A DNA stretch of 64,000 bases from CAINVV01 sp964528535 (GTDB taxonomy: Bacteria > Bacteroidota > Bacteroidia > Bacteroidales > Prolixibacteraceae), in assembly GCA_964528535.1 (NCBI GenBank), contig CAZGSQ010000004.1:1-64000 (forward strand), given 5' to 3'. Positions 37,574-46,999 of this stretch are shown in pieces. A program made the translations under genes and the position numbers. Within the stretch, counting starts at the first letter, position 1. Every line of letters starts with the position of its first letter. Below the pieces are notes generated by a model, which was given only the letters and a program-made list of their open reading frames with translations, made no database searches and was not told the DNA's origin.

Positions 37574-38287
37574 TTAGTTGGACAATGCATCAAACGGAAC
37601 ATCCATCAAGGCAAAATTGCGCCATCCCTTGAAATCATAATGCCACCATTCGCTCACATAGAGGTCAAACCCATGCCTAACCATGATCTCCTTCAGAATG
37701 TTCCTGTTTCTTATCGTTTCGGGCGGCAGGTCCATGAACGCATGTCCCGATTTTTCAGTAAAATCATCGAAAGGAGTCGGCATGGGAAGTTCAAGGCCGG
37801 TTTTTAAGTCAATAAGCGTAAGGTCGACGGCACAACCCCTGTTGTGTCGCGATCCCTTGCGTGGAGAGGCCACAAAATTGGTGTCAGGATAGACTTCATA
37901 AAACTTCAGCGTGACAGCATAGGGCCGGTAGGCATCAAAAATCTTCAATCCCATTCCTTTTATTTTCAACTCCTTGCCGATGGCAAGAAGCGCTTCTGCA
38001 ACGGGTTTCCGCAAGTAAGCCTTCGCCGATGGATAAATGGCTTGCCGTGTAAAATTATTGGATGTGGCATACCTGATATCCAGTACAATACCTGGAATTT
38101 TCCCGAGATCTACCAACGCATTGTCGGAATTTCTTGCAATCAACCGGTTGTATTCGCCAAGCTCTGAGACGATTTCCAGGCCATAGGGATTTGCGCTCTT
38201 CTGCTGCGGTTGCCATGCCAACACCAACAACATTCCTGTCAGAAAGAGGATGCTTTTGGCGGCTAATTTTTGCCTGCAGATTCTCAT
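37574..38287 (-). CDS. D-Ala-D-Ala dipeptidase (VanX-like, M15D)
   Basis: A 237-residue zinc dipeptidase that hydrolyses D-alanyl-D-alanine. Zinc and catalytic residues fit VanX: Arg121 (DAYRPY), His148 and Asp155 (SRHNRGCAVD), Glu213 and His216 (EWWHYDF). An N-terminal hydrophobic segment (residues about 11-25) suggests export, pointing to peptidoglycan recycling rather than vancomycin resistance; no vanH/vanA genes are near. Its ATG overlaps the GH2 stop by four bases (ATGA), so translation is coupled. Confidence 0.93.
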   Translation of the reverse strand: MRICRQKLAAKSILFLTGMLLVLAWQPQQKSANPYGLEIVSELGEYNRLIARNSDNALVDLGKIPGIVLDIRYATSNNFTRQAIYPSAKAYLRKPVAEALLAIGKELKIKGMGLKIFDAYRPYAVTLKFYEVYPDTNFVASPRKGSRHNRGCAVDLTLIDLKTGLELPMPTPFDDFTEKSGHAFMDLPPETIRNRNILKEIMVRHGFDLYVSEWWHYDFKGWRNFALMDVPFDALSN

Positions 38288-41058
38288 TGCAGCAGAATCT
38301 CTTTTTCAGGAACATTCCACCCCTTCACCTTCAACAGATTTTTACCTTTCAACGCAACCGACGGGGCACTGACAGTGGTTGTGACCGATTCACCGGGCGC
38401 CAACGAAAAATAGTTGGCCGACCAGAATGCAGGCAGTACCTCTTCTCCATCGTGCATCAACCGCGGCGAAACAAAGAAGGCCAACTGTTTGGTGTTGTTG
38501 GTGAATTTCAGAGTCCATTTGGTTGCTTCCTTGACCTGCTCTCTCTTGAGGAGCGTGGTCTCAACTTGTGTTTGTGACATGGTATTCAATGCCAGATAGT
38601 TGTCGTCAGAGGCAAGCCAGTAAACATTGTGTGAGAACACCCTTCCGGCAGCATCCTTTAGGTTCAGAACCACGAAATTTACCCCCTTCGCGTCGGCTAA
38701 AATTTTGGAAAGAGAGATGCTCTCCTGTACATCCGACGCCTTGAGACTTACCTTGCCAACCTGACGGTCCAACAATTTTGAATCAATTCCATACACCTCG
38801 GCCTGCACGATAAGGTTGGAGACTGGTTTGTAGGTTCTGTTGATGACGGTGACCTGGTGGTCGAGCATGTTCAACTGTACGTGAACCGGCTCGCAGCCAT
38901 TCTGCATAAAATAGTAGCCGGCATTGGGCTCGAGGTACCAGTCGTAAACCTGCCAGACCACACTTGGGAAGGCGGCATTGAGTTTCCAGAGCATGATGCC
39001 ACCGATGTCGTTCAACTTGTGGCCGGCTGCTTCAAAAGTACCCTGATAGCCGGTGGCGTTCATCAGCTGCATTTTGTCTGAAAACTCCTCCATATCGGTT
39101 GGCTGACCGTATCTCTTGACCATCGACTCGTAATACTTCTCGTAATGGCCATTTCCGGTACAGGCATCGTGGTAACCCCACGAATCGTTGAGCGGGAAGG
39201 GCAGTTTCTTGTCCCAGACCAGGTTGGGAATAATCTTGACGAGCGTGTTGTAGGGTGGTTGAGAGGGGAGTCCTGTCTCATCCTTGAAGACCCAGTCCTT
39301 GGCATTGTCGGCCAACCGGTAATACTCTTTCGAATCCTGCCAGGTGTATGGTCCGCTGCTGTAGACGCCTGAAGCCAGTTCGTCAGGCCAGGCACCTTTC
39401 AACCCGGCCGGCAGTTTGGCAAACCCCGATGAGCATGGGATGTACGGCCTTGTTCCGTCCAATTCTACCAGACTGTTCCGCATCTTCTCGTAGACATCCT
39501 TCCGTACATGTCCTTCGTTGCCACCTGTCCAGACCAACAGGCTGGCATGGTTGCGGATCCGGTAGATGGTGCTGATCACATTCTTGACGAAGACCTCCGG
39601 TTCAAGCGGCCATTCTGTCGATCCTTTGAACTCGCCATGCGTATCGCCTGTGACCCAGAAATCCGACCACACGAGCAATCCATAACGATCGGCCAAATCA
39701 AAAAATGCATCAGGCGGTGTGACGCCACCACCCCAGATCCTGACCAGGTTGATGTTTGAATTCCTGCAGAGGTGCAACTCTGCATCGTACCTTGCCGAAT
39801 CGCGGTTGAGCATCATGTCAGGTACCCAGGCACCTCCGGTCAGCAGGATGCGTCGTCCGTTGACAAAAAATTCGCGTCGCAGAAACTTGTTGGGAACCTC
39901 CCCTGCCTTCGAACTGACAGTGCGAACGCCAAAGAGGAAAGTAGTGTCATCCATGGTAACGCCGTTGTTCAGGTATTGCAGGCGGATGCGGTAAAGATTG
40001 GCTGTACCGCTGCCGTTGGGCCACCACAAATGCGGTTGTCTGAAAGTCAGTTCAGTCGTATTCCCGGCATTCAACGCCACATTGGTTGTGCCGTTTGCAG
40101 CAATGTTTACCTCTTTCGAGAAAGCAACGCCGGTTCCTTCGAAATTTTCGGGTAGGATCTTCACGGTAAGCGTTCCCTTGTGTGCAGTTTGACTGTGGTT
40201 CAGAAGCGATAAATTCAAGGAAATTTTGGCCAAAGTAGTGTCGGGCAGGATGGGAAGTTCGGTGATGATCTGAGGTTGGGCAATGGTAACAGCACCAGAA
40301 GTACGCAGGAAGACAGGTTGCCAAATGCCTATGTTCCTGTCGCGTACAGGAGGGATCCAGTCCCAGCCTACCGAACACAACATCGTCACGTTTTTGCCGA
40401 TATCTCCCGTAGGTCCTCCGTTTTCATAGAAATCGTCCAACCCCTTGAGTTGTTCCTGTGCCGGTAACCCGGGAAAGTCGAGTGGATAAATTTTTACTGC
40501 CACAACATTCTCTTCGCCGGCTTTGATGCTTTTACTCACATCGAAGCTGTATTCCGCAAACATTCCGGCCATCCGCGCCGAGTCGGCTATTTGGAAACCG
40601 TTGATCCATACCGCGGCGCGGTAGTTTATTCCCTTGAAAATCAGCTGGAAATGACGCCCTTTGTCAACGGCCGGAACCACAAACGAAGTCCTGTACCAGT
40701 AAGGTTTCTTCCAGGGGTTGGCGACATTGGGAAGGTGACTGAATTGTTCGAGGTGGTATTTTTTGTTGAATTCATCCGAAGCATCCGGTATTAGCATGTT
40801 GTTCATCCCAGAATAGGGATCCGGATAGACTCGGTTGGCCACCAGACCCGTCAGTACTGTCGAAGGAACAGTCACCGGAAACCAGTACACTTTGGAATGG
40901 TAACCGGGAGTGGAAATTTCTTCGCCTGTAGAGGTAATCAATTCAGACGACTGAAGTTGGAATTTTGAAAGTTTCTCCTGTTTGATTTTATTGGCTTGCC
41001 CAAATGAAGTGTGCAGACAAAGAACGAACAGGACGATTGGTAAAAGAAGGATTTTCAT
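38284..41058 (-). CDS. Glycoside hydrolase family 2 (exo-beta-glucosaminidase/beta-mannosidase-like)
   Basis: A 924-residue secreted enzyme from ATG 41058, where a signal peptide begins (KILLLPIVLFVLCLHTSFGQ). GH2 layout: jelly-roll sugar-binding domain (residues about 40-220, YWYRTSFVVP ... YRAAVWINGFQIADS), Ig-like domain, and TIM barrel. The probable acid/base is Glu515 (TGGNEGH) and a nucleophile candidate is Glu594 (KDETGLPS). It most resembles exo-beta-D-glucosaminidases and mannosylglycoprotein endo-beta-mannosidases; the substrate is uncertain. A 91-codon extension upstream (to 41331) lies before the signal peptide and is rejected. It leads the GH2-dipeptidase-cupin operon. Confidence 0.92.
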   Translation of the reverse strand: MKILLLPIVLFVLCLHTSFGQANKIKQEKLSKFQLQSSELITSTGEEISTPGYHSKVYWFPVTVPSTVLTGLVANRVYPDPYSGMNNMLIPDASDEFNKKYHLEQFSHLPNVANPWKKPYWYRTSFVVPAVDKGRHFQLIFKGINYRAAVWINGFQIADSARMAGMFAEYSFDVSKSIKAGEENVVAVKIYPLDFPGLPAQEQLKGLDDFYENGGPTGDIGKNVTMLCSVGWDWIPPVRDRNIGIWQPVFLRTSGAVTIAQPQIITELPILPDTTLAKISLNLSLLNHSQTAHKGTLTVKILPENFEGTGVAFSKEVNIAANGTTNVALNAGNTTELTFRQPHLWWPNGSGTANLYRIRLQYLNNGVTMDDTTFLFGVRTVSSKAGEVPNKFLRREFFVNGRRILLTGGAWVPDMMLNRDSARYDAELHLCRNSNINLVRIWGGGVTPPDAFFDLADRYGLLVWSDFWVTGDTHGEFKGSTEWPLEPEVFVKNVISTIYRIRNHASLLVWTGGNEGHVRKDVYEKMRNSLVELDGTRPYIPCSSGFAKLPAGLKGAWPDELASGVYSSGPYTWQDSKEYYRLADNAKDWVFKDETGLPSQPPYNTLVKIIPNLVWDKKLPFPLNDSWGYHDACTGNGHYEKYYESMVKRYGQPTDMEEFSDKMQLMNATGYQGTFEAAGHKLNDIGGIMLWKLNAAFPSVVWQVYDWYLEPNAGYYFMQNGCEPVHVQLNMLDHQVTVINRTYKPVSNLIVQAEVYGIDSKLLDRQVGKVSLKASDVQESISLSKILADAKGVNFVVLNLKDAAGRVFSHNVYWLASDDNYLALNTMSQTQVETTLLKREQVKEATKWTLKFTNNTKQLAFFVSPRLMHDGEEVLPAFWSANYFSLAPGESVTTTVSAPSVALKGKNLLKVKGWNVPEKEILLQ

Positions 41059-41284
41059 TTTTTTAAAGGAATTTTCAGGTAATGAAAGTATGAATTTGGC
41101 TTGCTTGAAATTAGATACGATATTTTGAGATTGATTTAGAGATTTTCTAAATTTAGACAGTTTTTTTGATACTGAAATAAATTCCCGGACAAAGATAAGA
41201 GGATGCTGAAAAAACTTGTATCTTTCTGTCAAATTTACACTAAGCTGAACTTTTTCCCTTTCCAAACGTGACGATAAGTTGTCT

Positions 41285-41962
41285 ATGAAGAATAAATTTA
41301 CCTGTTTTCTGAAGTTTTCTGCGCTGGTCATGCTGATTCTCTTCGGTGGAATTCCTCTCTCCTCTTCAAATAAGGACCACTCGAAGGCCTGGAACGGTGC
41401 TGCCCAGCACCTGCCGGGAAAGGTTCAATGTGAGTGGTACGATCGGGGTGGGGAAGGGGTTGCCTACCACGATCGCGATAGCATCAACAACGGAAGCGGC
41501 AAGCTGAATCCGGCAAATGGCACCTTTCTCAACGAATTCAGGATGCACGAAGGAGTTGACATCTCCTACACGAAAACGGGTGAGATCGACAACAACCCCT
41601 TCAACCTGGTTGAACCCGAAATGGGTCAGCTTTATGTCGGCTGGACGGATCCTGGCGAATGGATCAATTATTCGGTAACGGTAGATAAAACTGGATTTTA
41701 CAAAGTAGGACTGATGTTCACTGCAAGCGGTGACGGAGGAATAGCCTTGGATCTGGATGGCCGAAAACTGACCGGTGAGCTGAAGATTCCATCTACCCGA
41801 AATGAAAAGGAACCGGTTGCCTGGCGCCAGTGGCACCACTGGAACCGGATCGATTCACTCACTACCGTGAAGCTCAACAAAGGGGCTCACCTGCTAACGC
41901 TGAAAACTGTTGCCAACGGAAACATGAATTACGACTACCTGGATTTTAAGATGTTAAAGTAG
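41285..41962 (+). CDS. Secreted CBM6-type carbohydrate-binding protein
   Basis: A 225-residue exported protein: signal peptide (residues 1-28) and one CBM6-like beta-sandwich (VQCEWYDRGGEGVAYHD, then MHEGVDISYTKTG, then VGWTDPGEWINYSVTV, ending MNYDYLDFKML). No catalytic domain is attached, so it is either a stand-alone binding protein or a partner of the GH5/GH2 enzymes alongside. ATG 41285 is used; the TTG two codons before adds nothing. It is divergent from the GH2 gene across 226 bases with no gene. Confidence 0.88.
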   Translation: MKNKFTCFLKFSALVMLILFGGIPLSSSNKDHSKAWNGAAQHLPGKVQCEWYDRGGEGVAYHDRDSINNGSGKLNPANGTFLNEFRMHEGVDISYTKTGEIDNNPFNLVEPEMGQLYVGWTDPGEWINYSVTVDKTGFYKVGLMFTASGDGGIALDLDGRKLTGELKIPSTRNEKEPVAWRQWHHWNRIDSLTTVKLNKGAHLLTLKTVANGNMNYDYLDFKMLK

Positions 41963-42054
41963 TCTCATGATAGTTAGATTGACTGGTTTTGCTTCCTCCA
42001 GGTTACACAATGAAGCTTGTTGAAAAAAATGTTTAATTGATTAAAAAATCAACC

Positions 42055-43608
42055 ATGATTACAAAATTGAAGAAGTATTTGGAGCGTGTGCAAAGCACCA
42101 ATAAACTTTGGACAAAGTTGAGTTTTATCGTTCTGGGGATTAGCTCTACCCTGTGGTTTCTTATAAGGGTTATTCCCAAACCCTCGAGAGCTTCCTACCC
42201 TTGTATGCAGGCTGCATCTCCCATCATGTCCGGATTTATCATCTGGATGATCACCATTACGGGGTCTGCCTATGCTTTCAGGAAGGCAAAGCACCAACTT
42301 TATCAGGCAAGGTACCTCGCTGCCGGACTGTTTGTATTTGTTGGTGTCTTGTTTGCTGGTTTGTACACGATGAATCTCAATGCATCAACAAGCGCAGCTA
42401 AACTTGAGGCATGGTACAAACCCAACACACCACTTGGAACGGGCAGAGGAATAAATCCGGGAAGAGTCGTATGGGGACACAATCCAAAAATTGCCTCGTG
42501 GGACGGGAAAACAGGGTTCTGGTGGGAAGACAGGTTCAACAACCAGTCAGAAGCCGACAAGCTTTTTTCTCAAACCCTTTGCGGCATTGCCAACACAAGG
42601 AATGAAAAAAAATCATGGGATGCCTTGTTTCGTTTCTTCAATCAATCAAAAAAGAAGGCTGACACCGGATACAAATCGGGAGAAAAGATAGCTATCAAAA
42701 TCAATCAGAACAATACTTCAGGGCATCAAAGCAGTGAGGAAATTAACGCCAATCCGCAGATGATTCTTGCTCTTCTGAAGAGTCTGGTGAATGAAGCAGG
42801 TGTTCCGCAGGAAAACATCTCGCTGGCCGATCCAAGCCGGTTTATTACCGATAATATTTACAACAAGTGCCATCCGCTTTTTCCAAATATTCACTACATC
42901 GATCACGTAGGAGGCGACGGACGCGAGAAATCTACTTTCGTCGCAAATGGATTCTTATACTCCCTCGATTTTAAGGGCATGACCAAAGATCTGGCGACCT
43001 GCTTCGTCGAAGCAGATTATGTCATCAATATGGCAATCATGAAGGGACATGTAAGTCAGGGTGTCACGCTTTGTGCCAAAAACTTCTTCGGCTGTACCAG
43101 CATCGAAACCGATTGGCGCAAAAATTCGCATGGAAGTGGTTTTAGCCAAAGCAGGGAGGGAAAGAGGCAATACTCGGTATACCCCGATTTTATTGGACAC
43201 AAGGACCTTGGCGGCAAAACCATTCTTTATTTGATCGACGGCATATACAGCAACAAAGCATTGAACGGAATCCCAAATTCCAAATGGTCGTTGCCTCCAT
43301 TCAACAATGAGTGGATGGGTAGTCTTTTCGCCTCGCAGGATGCCGTGGCAGTTGAATCTGTGGTGCTCGACTTTGCGCTCGCAGCATGGCCGGATGCCCC
43401 GGATATGATGTACAGCGATCATGCCATGGAAGAGATGGCCCTGGCAAATAATCCGCCTTCAGGAACTATATACGATCCGGAACGGGATGGTACCCGCCTG
43501 ACAAGTTTGGGGACTACAGAGCATTGGAACAACGCCCTCGACAAGAAATATTCGGTCAATCTGAAAAGTGGCAAGGGCATTGAACTGGTCTACCAGAAGT
43601 TGAAATAG
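42055..43608 (+). CDS. DUF362 domain membrane protein
   Basis: A 517-residue protein. The first 110 residues contain three hydrophobic segments (LSFIVLGISSTLWFLIRVI; SGFIIWMITITGSAYAF; YLAAGLFVFVGVLFAGLY), so the catalytic part is probably exported or membrane-held. The rest is a DUF362 domain (IAIKINQNNTSGHQSSEEIN ... ADPSRFITDNIYNKCHPLFP ... VINMAIMKGHVSQGVTLCAKNFFGC), conserved but of unknown chemistry and often found with ferredoxin or radical enzymes; here no CxxC iron-sulfur motifs are seen. It sits between CBM6 and GH5 genes, which suggests a role linked to glycans, as inference only. Confidence 0.85.
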   Translation: MITKLKKYLERVQSTNKLWTKLSFIVLGISSTLWFLIRVIPKPSRASYPCMQAASPIMSGFIIWMITITGSAYAFRKAKHQLYQARYLAAGLFVFVGVLFAGLYTMNLNASTSAAKLEAWYKPNTPLGTGRGINPGRVVWGHNPKIASWDGKTGFWWEDRFNNQSEADKLFSQTLCGIANTRNEKKSWDALFRFFNQSKKKADTGYKSGEKIAIKINQNNTSGHQSSEEINANPQMILALLKSLVNEAGVPQENISLADPSRFITDNIYNKCHPLFPNIHYIDHVGGDGREKSTFVANGFLYSLDFKGMTKDLATCFVEADYVINMAIMKGHVSQGVTLCAKNFFGCTSIETDWRKNSHGSGFSQSREGKRQYSVYPDFIGHKDLGGKTILYLIDGIYSNKALNGIPNSKWSLPPFNNEWMGSLFASQDAVAVESVVLDFALAAWPDAPDMMYSDHAMEEMALANNPPSGTIYDPERDGTRLTSLGTTEHWNNALDKKYSVNLKSGKGIELVYQKLK

Positions 43609-43656
43609 CAAACTAATGACGGCTGAAATTTAATCTCATCCAAACAACCTATTCCC

Positions 43657-44910
43657 ATGAAGAATCTTTTGCGTTCACTCCTGGTCGCCCTGAGTTGTAT
43701 CCTGCTCTTCACTGCTTTCCAGAAGGGTGGTTCAAAACAGAAAATCTCAAAATTTATCACCATCTCCGGCCAGGACCTCCTGACACCCGACGGGGCAAAG
43801 TTCCTGATTCGGGGAATCAACCTCGGCAACTGGCTCAACCCGGAAGGGTACATGTTCGGGTTCAAGGGCACCAGCTCTGCACGATTGATAGACAAGGCAT
43901 TCAAGGAATTGGCAGGACCTGACTTTGCCAACGATTTCTGGAAGAAATTCAAGGACAACTACATCACCCGCGAAGATATCCGCTTTATAAAAAGTACGGG
44001 TGTCAACTCCATCCGGTTGCCCTTCCACTACAAGTTGTTTACCGACGAGGATTACATGGGACTTTCGGTCAAACAGGATGGATTTCAGCGCATCGACAGC
44101 CTCCTGGGCTGGTGCAGGGAATCCAAATTGTATGTGATCCTCGACATGCACGATGCCCCCGGCGGTCAGACTGGCGACAACATCGACGACAGTTATGGTT
44201 ATCCCTGGCTGATGACCAGCGAAAAGAGCCAGGAATTGTTCGTCGGCATTTGGAAGAAAATAGCCACCCACTACCGTGAGGAACCCCTTATCCTGGGTTA
44301 CGACCTGTTGAATGAACCGATCGCACCCTATTTCGGAGAAGAGATGCCGCGACTAAACGCCGCCCTCGAACCGCTCTACATGCGGGCCGTTAAAGCCATT
44401 CGGGAGGTGGATAAAAATCACATTGTGTTGTTGGGCGGGGCGCAGTGGGATGGCAACTTCAAGGTATTCAAAGACGCCAGATTCGACGACAAGATGATGT
44501 ACACCTGTCACAGGTACTGGTGCGACACGCTGCAGGCCAACATCCAGGATTTCGTGCATTTCCGCGACTCCGTCAACCTGCCAATCTACATGGGTGAGAC
44601 CGGCGAAAACAGCGACAAATGGATCTCAGCCTGGACCCGCCTGATGGTCAGGAACAACATAGGTTACCACTACTGGCCTTACAAAAAAATGGGAAAACCA
44701 AGCTGCATGGTCACCCTTCCAACCCCCGAAGCTTGGAATAAAATTGTGACCTTTACAGAGAGTCCCCGCAACACGTTCGACGAAATCAGGAAGGCCAGAC
44801 CCGGTCAGGAGGAGGTACGTAAGATCATGCTCGATTTCCTCGGCAACGTGAAATTCGACAAATGTGCACAAAACAGAGGGTACATTCAGGCCATGGGGCT
44901 GAGGAAGTAA
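43657..44910 (+). CDS. Glycoside hydrolase family 5 (cellulase-type)
   Basis: A 417-residue secreted endo- or exoglycanase. Signal peptide (residues 1-22), then a GH5 TIM barrel: GINLGNWLNPEGY, NSIRLPFHYKL, acid/base Glu220 in LLNEPIAP, HRYWC, and nucleophile Glu314 in YMGETGEN. The substrate (beta-glucan, mannan or other) cannot be fixed from sequence. It follows the DUF362 gene by 48 bases on the same strand, so it is likely in one transcript with CBM6 and DUF362. Confidence 0.92.
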   Translation: MKNLLRSLLVALSCILLFTAFQKGGSKQKISKFITISGQDLLTPDGAKFLIRGINLGNWLNPEGYMFGFKGTSSARLIDKAFKELAGPDFANDFWKKFKDNYITREDIRFIKSTGVNSIRLPFHYKLFTDEDYMGLSVKQDGFQRIDSLLGWCRESKLYVILDMHDAPGGQTGDNIDDSYGYPWLMTSEKSQELFVGIWKKIATHYREEPLILGYDLLNEPIAPYFGEEMPRLNAALEPLYMRAVKAIREVDKNHIVLLGGAQWDGNFKVFKDARFDDKMMYTCHRYWCDTLQANIQDFVHFRDSVNLPIYMGETGENSDKWISAWTRLMVRNNIGYHYWPYKKMGKPSCMVTLPTPEAWNKIVTFTESPRNTFDEIRKARPGQEEVRKIMLDFLGNVKFDKCAQNRGYIQAMGLRK

Positions 44911-44962
44911 AATCGGTGTAATTGGCTGTTCAATTGAGCTTTTGCCACCAAAGTCAAACCCA

Positions 44963-46069
44963 ATGATTCAAATTGAGCCTTTACAAAGTAGTCCTTCCAA
45001 TCCTTCGCTGCCCCATCATTTTGAAGTGGGCAGGTTGAAACTATTCTTGATTTTGCTGGCAATGCTGTGTTGCCATTTGATTGGTTATTGCCAACTTATC
45101 AAAGGAACAGTCTTCGACCAGGAGACCTCAGAACCAATTCCATTTGCTTCTGTCTACTTCAGCGGCACAACTGTTGGGACGACTGCCAATGCGAGCGGTT
45201 ACTTCGAGTTGAACTATCCGGTTGGCTTGTCAAACCCATTGACAATAAGTTCTGTGGGTTATTATTCTGCTACGCTGACAAACTTTCAAACAAACGAAAA
45301 GCGCTCTATCAAACTGCAGCCAAAAACAATTGATCTACTGGGTATTGAAGTAGCCGGAGACAAAAGCAGGAACGTCAGAAAAAAATATTTCCCAACCTTT
45401 CGGGTCGAATTTTTAGGAAAGAAATTGAATCCCAGGGAGTGCAGCATACGCAACGAAGGAGATGTACTGATCCAATATGATCGCAACAACCATTTGGTAA
45501 AGGCCTTTGCATCACACCAAATTCAGATTCAAAATGAACGGTTGGGCTACAACATCAGCTATTTTTTGGATCGTTTTGAATACAATCTGCTAACCAAATC
45601 CTTGATATTCATAGGAAATTACATCTTTACCCCCATGAAGGCCAGGGACAGCAAACAGCAGGCAGAATTTGAAACCAACCGGTTGATGGCCTATTTGGGG
45701 TCCAGGATGCACCTCTTCAGATCGTTGTGGGACGGCAGTTTTGCATTGTCAGGATTTGTCGCGATCAATGTAAACGGGAATGTGATCCCACCTGAAAAAG
45801 TAGGAATTGGAACAGAAGTTGCCCCAAACGGAGCCGAACAAAAATCACTCATCATGCTCGGAACGTTTGGTGTCTATTACAAGGATTTTTCGAGGCTTAC
45901 CAGGATGGTGCTGAAAGATGGATCCGTCCATTTCGACAGCAATGGCTACTTTGATCCGATGGAGATCTTTTGGGAAGGTGCCATGGCCAACAAACGCATC
46001 TCCGACCTGTTGCCGTATGAATATGTTCCCGATGTCGATGCTTTGAAAAAGCTGCAGGAGGCACCCTGA
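44963..46069 (+). CDS. Carboxypeptidase-regulatory-like domain outer membrane protein
   Basis: A 368-residue exported protein. A signal segment lies at about residues 25-44 (LFLILLAMLCCHLIGYCQ), followed by an Ig-like CarboxypepD_reg domain (LIKGTVFDQETSEPIPFASV ... NASGYFELNYP) of the type found at TonB-receptor N-termini. The remaining 230 residues are a DUF5686-like or barrel-poor region with no plug or barrel of a receptor. The function is unknown. ATG 44963 is chosen over TTG 44942. It may be the last gene of the glycan cluster. Confidence 0.8.
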   Translation: MIQIEPLQSSPSNPSLPHHFEVGRLKLFLILLAMLCCHLIGYCQLIKGTVFDQETSEPIPFASVYFSGTTVGTTANASGYFELNYPVGLSNPLTISSVGYYSATLTNFQTNEKRSIKLQPKTIDLLGIEVAGDKSRNVRKKYFPTFRVEFLGKKLNPRECSIRNEGDVLIQYDRNNHLVKAFASHQIQIQNERLGYNISYFLDRFEYNLLTKSLIFIGNYIFTPMKARDSKQQAEFETNRLMAYLGSRMHLFRSLWDGSFALSGFVAINVNGNVIPPEKVGIGTEVAPNGAEQKSLIMLGTFGVYYKDFSRLTRMVLKDGSVHFDSNGYFDPMEIFWEGAMANKRISDLLPYEYVPDVDALKKLQEAP

Positions 46070-46434
46070 TCTTTACTGCTTCCGAAAAAGAGGCAATATT
46101 TTAGGGTTGTTTACCTCTCTGTGCGATTGTATTTTCCAGACCCTAAATGGAATATATTTCCAGAATCGAAAATGACGCATCCGATATATGGCTGACAACA
46201 TTGATGCGGATTGTTCGTTAAGGATTTGGAGAACATTTAAAAATGAGTGTAGAAATTTAAAGGCAATTAGCGCTAACAAAGGCTATGGAGCAAAAACGGT
46301 TGATGAAGACATGCAACCAAGTAAGTGTCCATCCTGCCGGTCAGGACGAGGAAATTATTTCCGCTTCTGCTCCTGGCCTTGGGCCGTTGGTGGCAATTTT
46401 AGCAGCAGTCGCGATACAAACAAACAATTAAGAA
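46070..46434 (+). other. Gap of 365 bases, possibly with one tiny ORF
   Basis: The gap holds no recognised gene. A 48-codon frame at 46285-46431 (MEQKRLMKTC ... GLGPLVAILAAVAIQTNN) has a hydrophobic C-terminal half and ends three bases before the next ATG, but has no recognisable homology. The base composition is mixed: A+T-rich up to 46260, then more G+C-rich. A 10-bp palindrome ttagcgctaa lies at 46267-46276. This is the left edge of the accessory patch. Confidence 0.4.
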
Positions 46435-46989
46435 ATGGCATCAGAGAAACTTGACGAATTAAGAAATGGATTATCAGTAAAATCAAAAAATGGAATTGAT
46501 TTTACATTGGCAGCAAGTATGATATGGTTTGTAATCATTTTTTTATGGAGGCTTGAATTCAAACCTTATGACAAAGCAATATTTGTTTTTATAGCAGGAG
46601 GGCCATTGCTTCCTCTAGCTTTTCTATTTTCGAAGATATTTAGAACGAATTGGAAAATTAAGGATAATCCATTGCAACCATTGGGGCTTTGGCTAAATTT
46701 TGCCCAATTATTCTATTTCCCATTTCTTATCTTCACCATGATAAAAATGCCTGATTATTTTATTATGACTTATGCCATAATAACAGGCGGACACCTTTTC
46801 CCCTATGCTTGGTTTTACAGGACAAATTGGTATGCAATATTTTCTGGAATAATAGTTTTGGGTTCTTTGTTCCTTGGTCTCAGCTTGCCAAATGAAAAAA
46901 TGTATTTTGTTGCGCTTTTTACAAGTATTTCACTATTCATATTGACAATTTGCTTATTCTTTGACACCATGAAAAAGAGGAAAATTTGA
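46435..46989 (+). CDS. Multi-pass membrane protein (DUF7010-like), A+T-rich
   Basis: A 184-residue protein with about five to six hydrophobic helices (ASMIWFVIIFLWRL; AIFVFIAGGPLLPLAFLF; LNFAQLFYFPFLIFTM; YFIMTYAIITGGHLFPYAWF; IFSGIIVLGSLFLGLS; TSISLFILTICLFF). The layout and GGHLFPYAWF-type segment recall the DUF7010 family, whose function is unknown. It is visibly richer in A and T than flanking genes, with many ttt/aaa codons, suggesting recent acquisition. No partner gene is evident. Confidence 0.75.
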   Translation: MASEKLDELRNGLSVKSKNGIDFTLAASMIWFVIIFLWRLEFKPYDKAIFVFIAGGPLLPLAFLFSKIFRTNWKIKDNPLQPLGLWLNFAQLFYFPFLIFTMIKMPDYFIMTYAIITGGHLFPYAWFYRTNWYAIFSGIIVLGSLFLGLSLPNEKMYFVALFTSISLFILTICLFFDTMKKRKI

Positions 46990-46999
46990 CAAATTGAAA

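Noticed and set aside
37574..38287. Vancomycin-resistance gene (vanX)
   Set aside because: The protein is VanX-like, but no vanH, vanA or vanRS genes are near and it has an export signal; a peptidoglycan-recycling role fits better.
38284..41331. Longer GH2 start at 41331
   Set aside because: The 91-residue extension precedes a clear signal peptide starting at 41058 and looks non-coding.
46188..46454. 88-codon frame before the DUF7010-like gene
   Set aside because: Cys/Trp-rich composition without recognisable domain, overlaps the next gene in another frame; probably chance.
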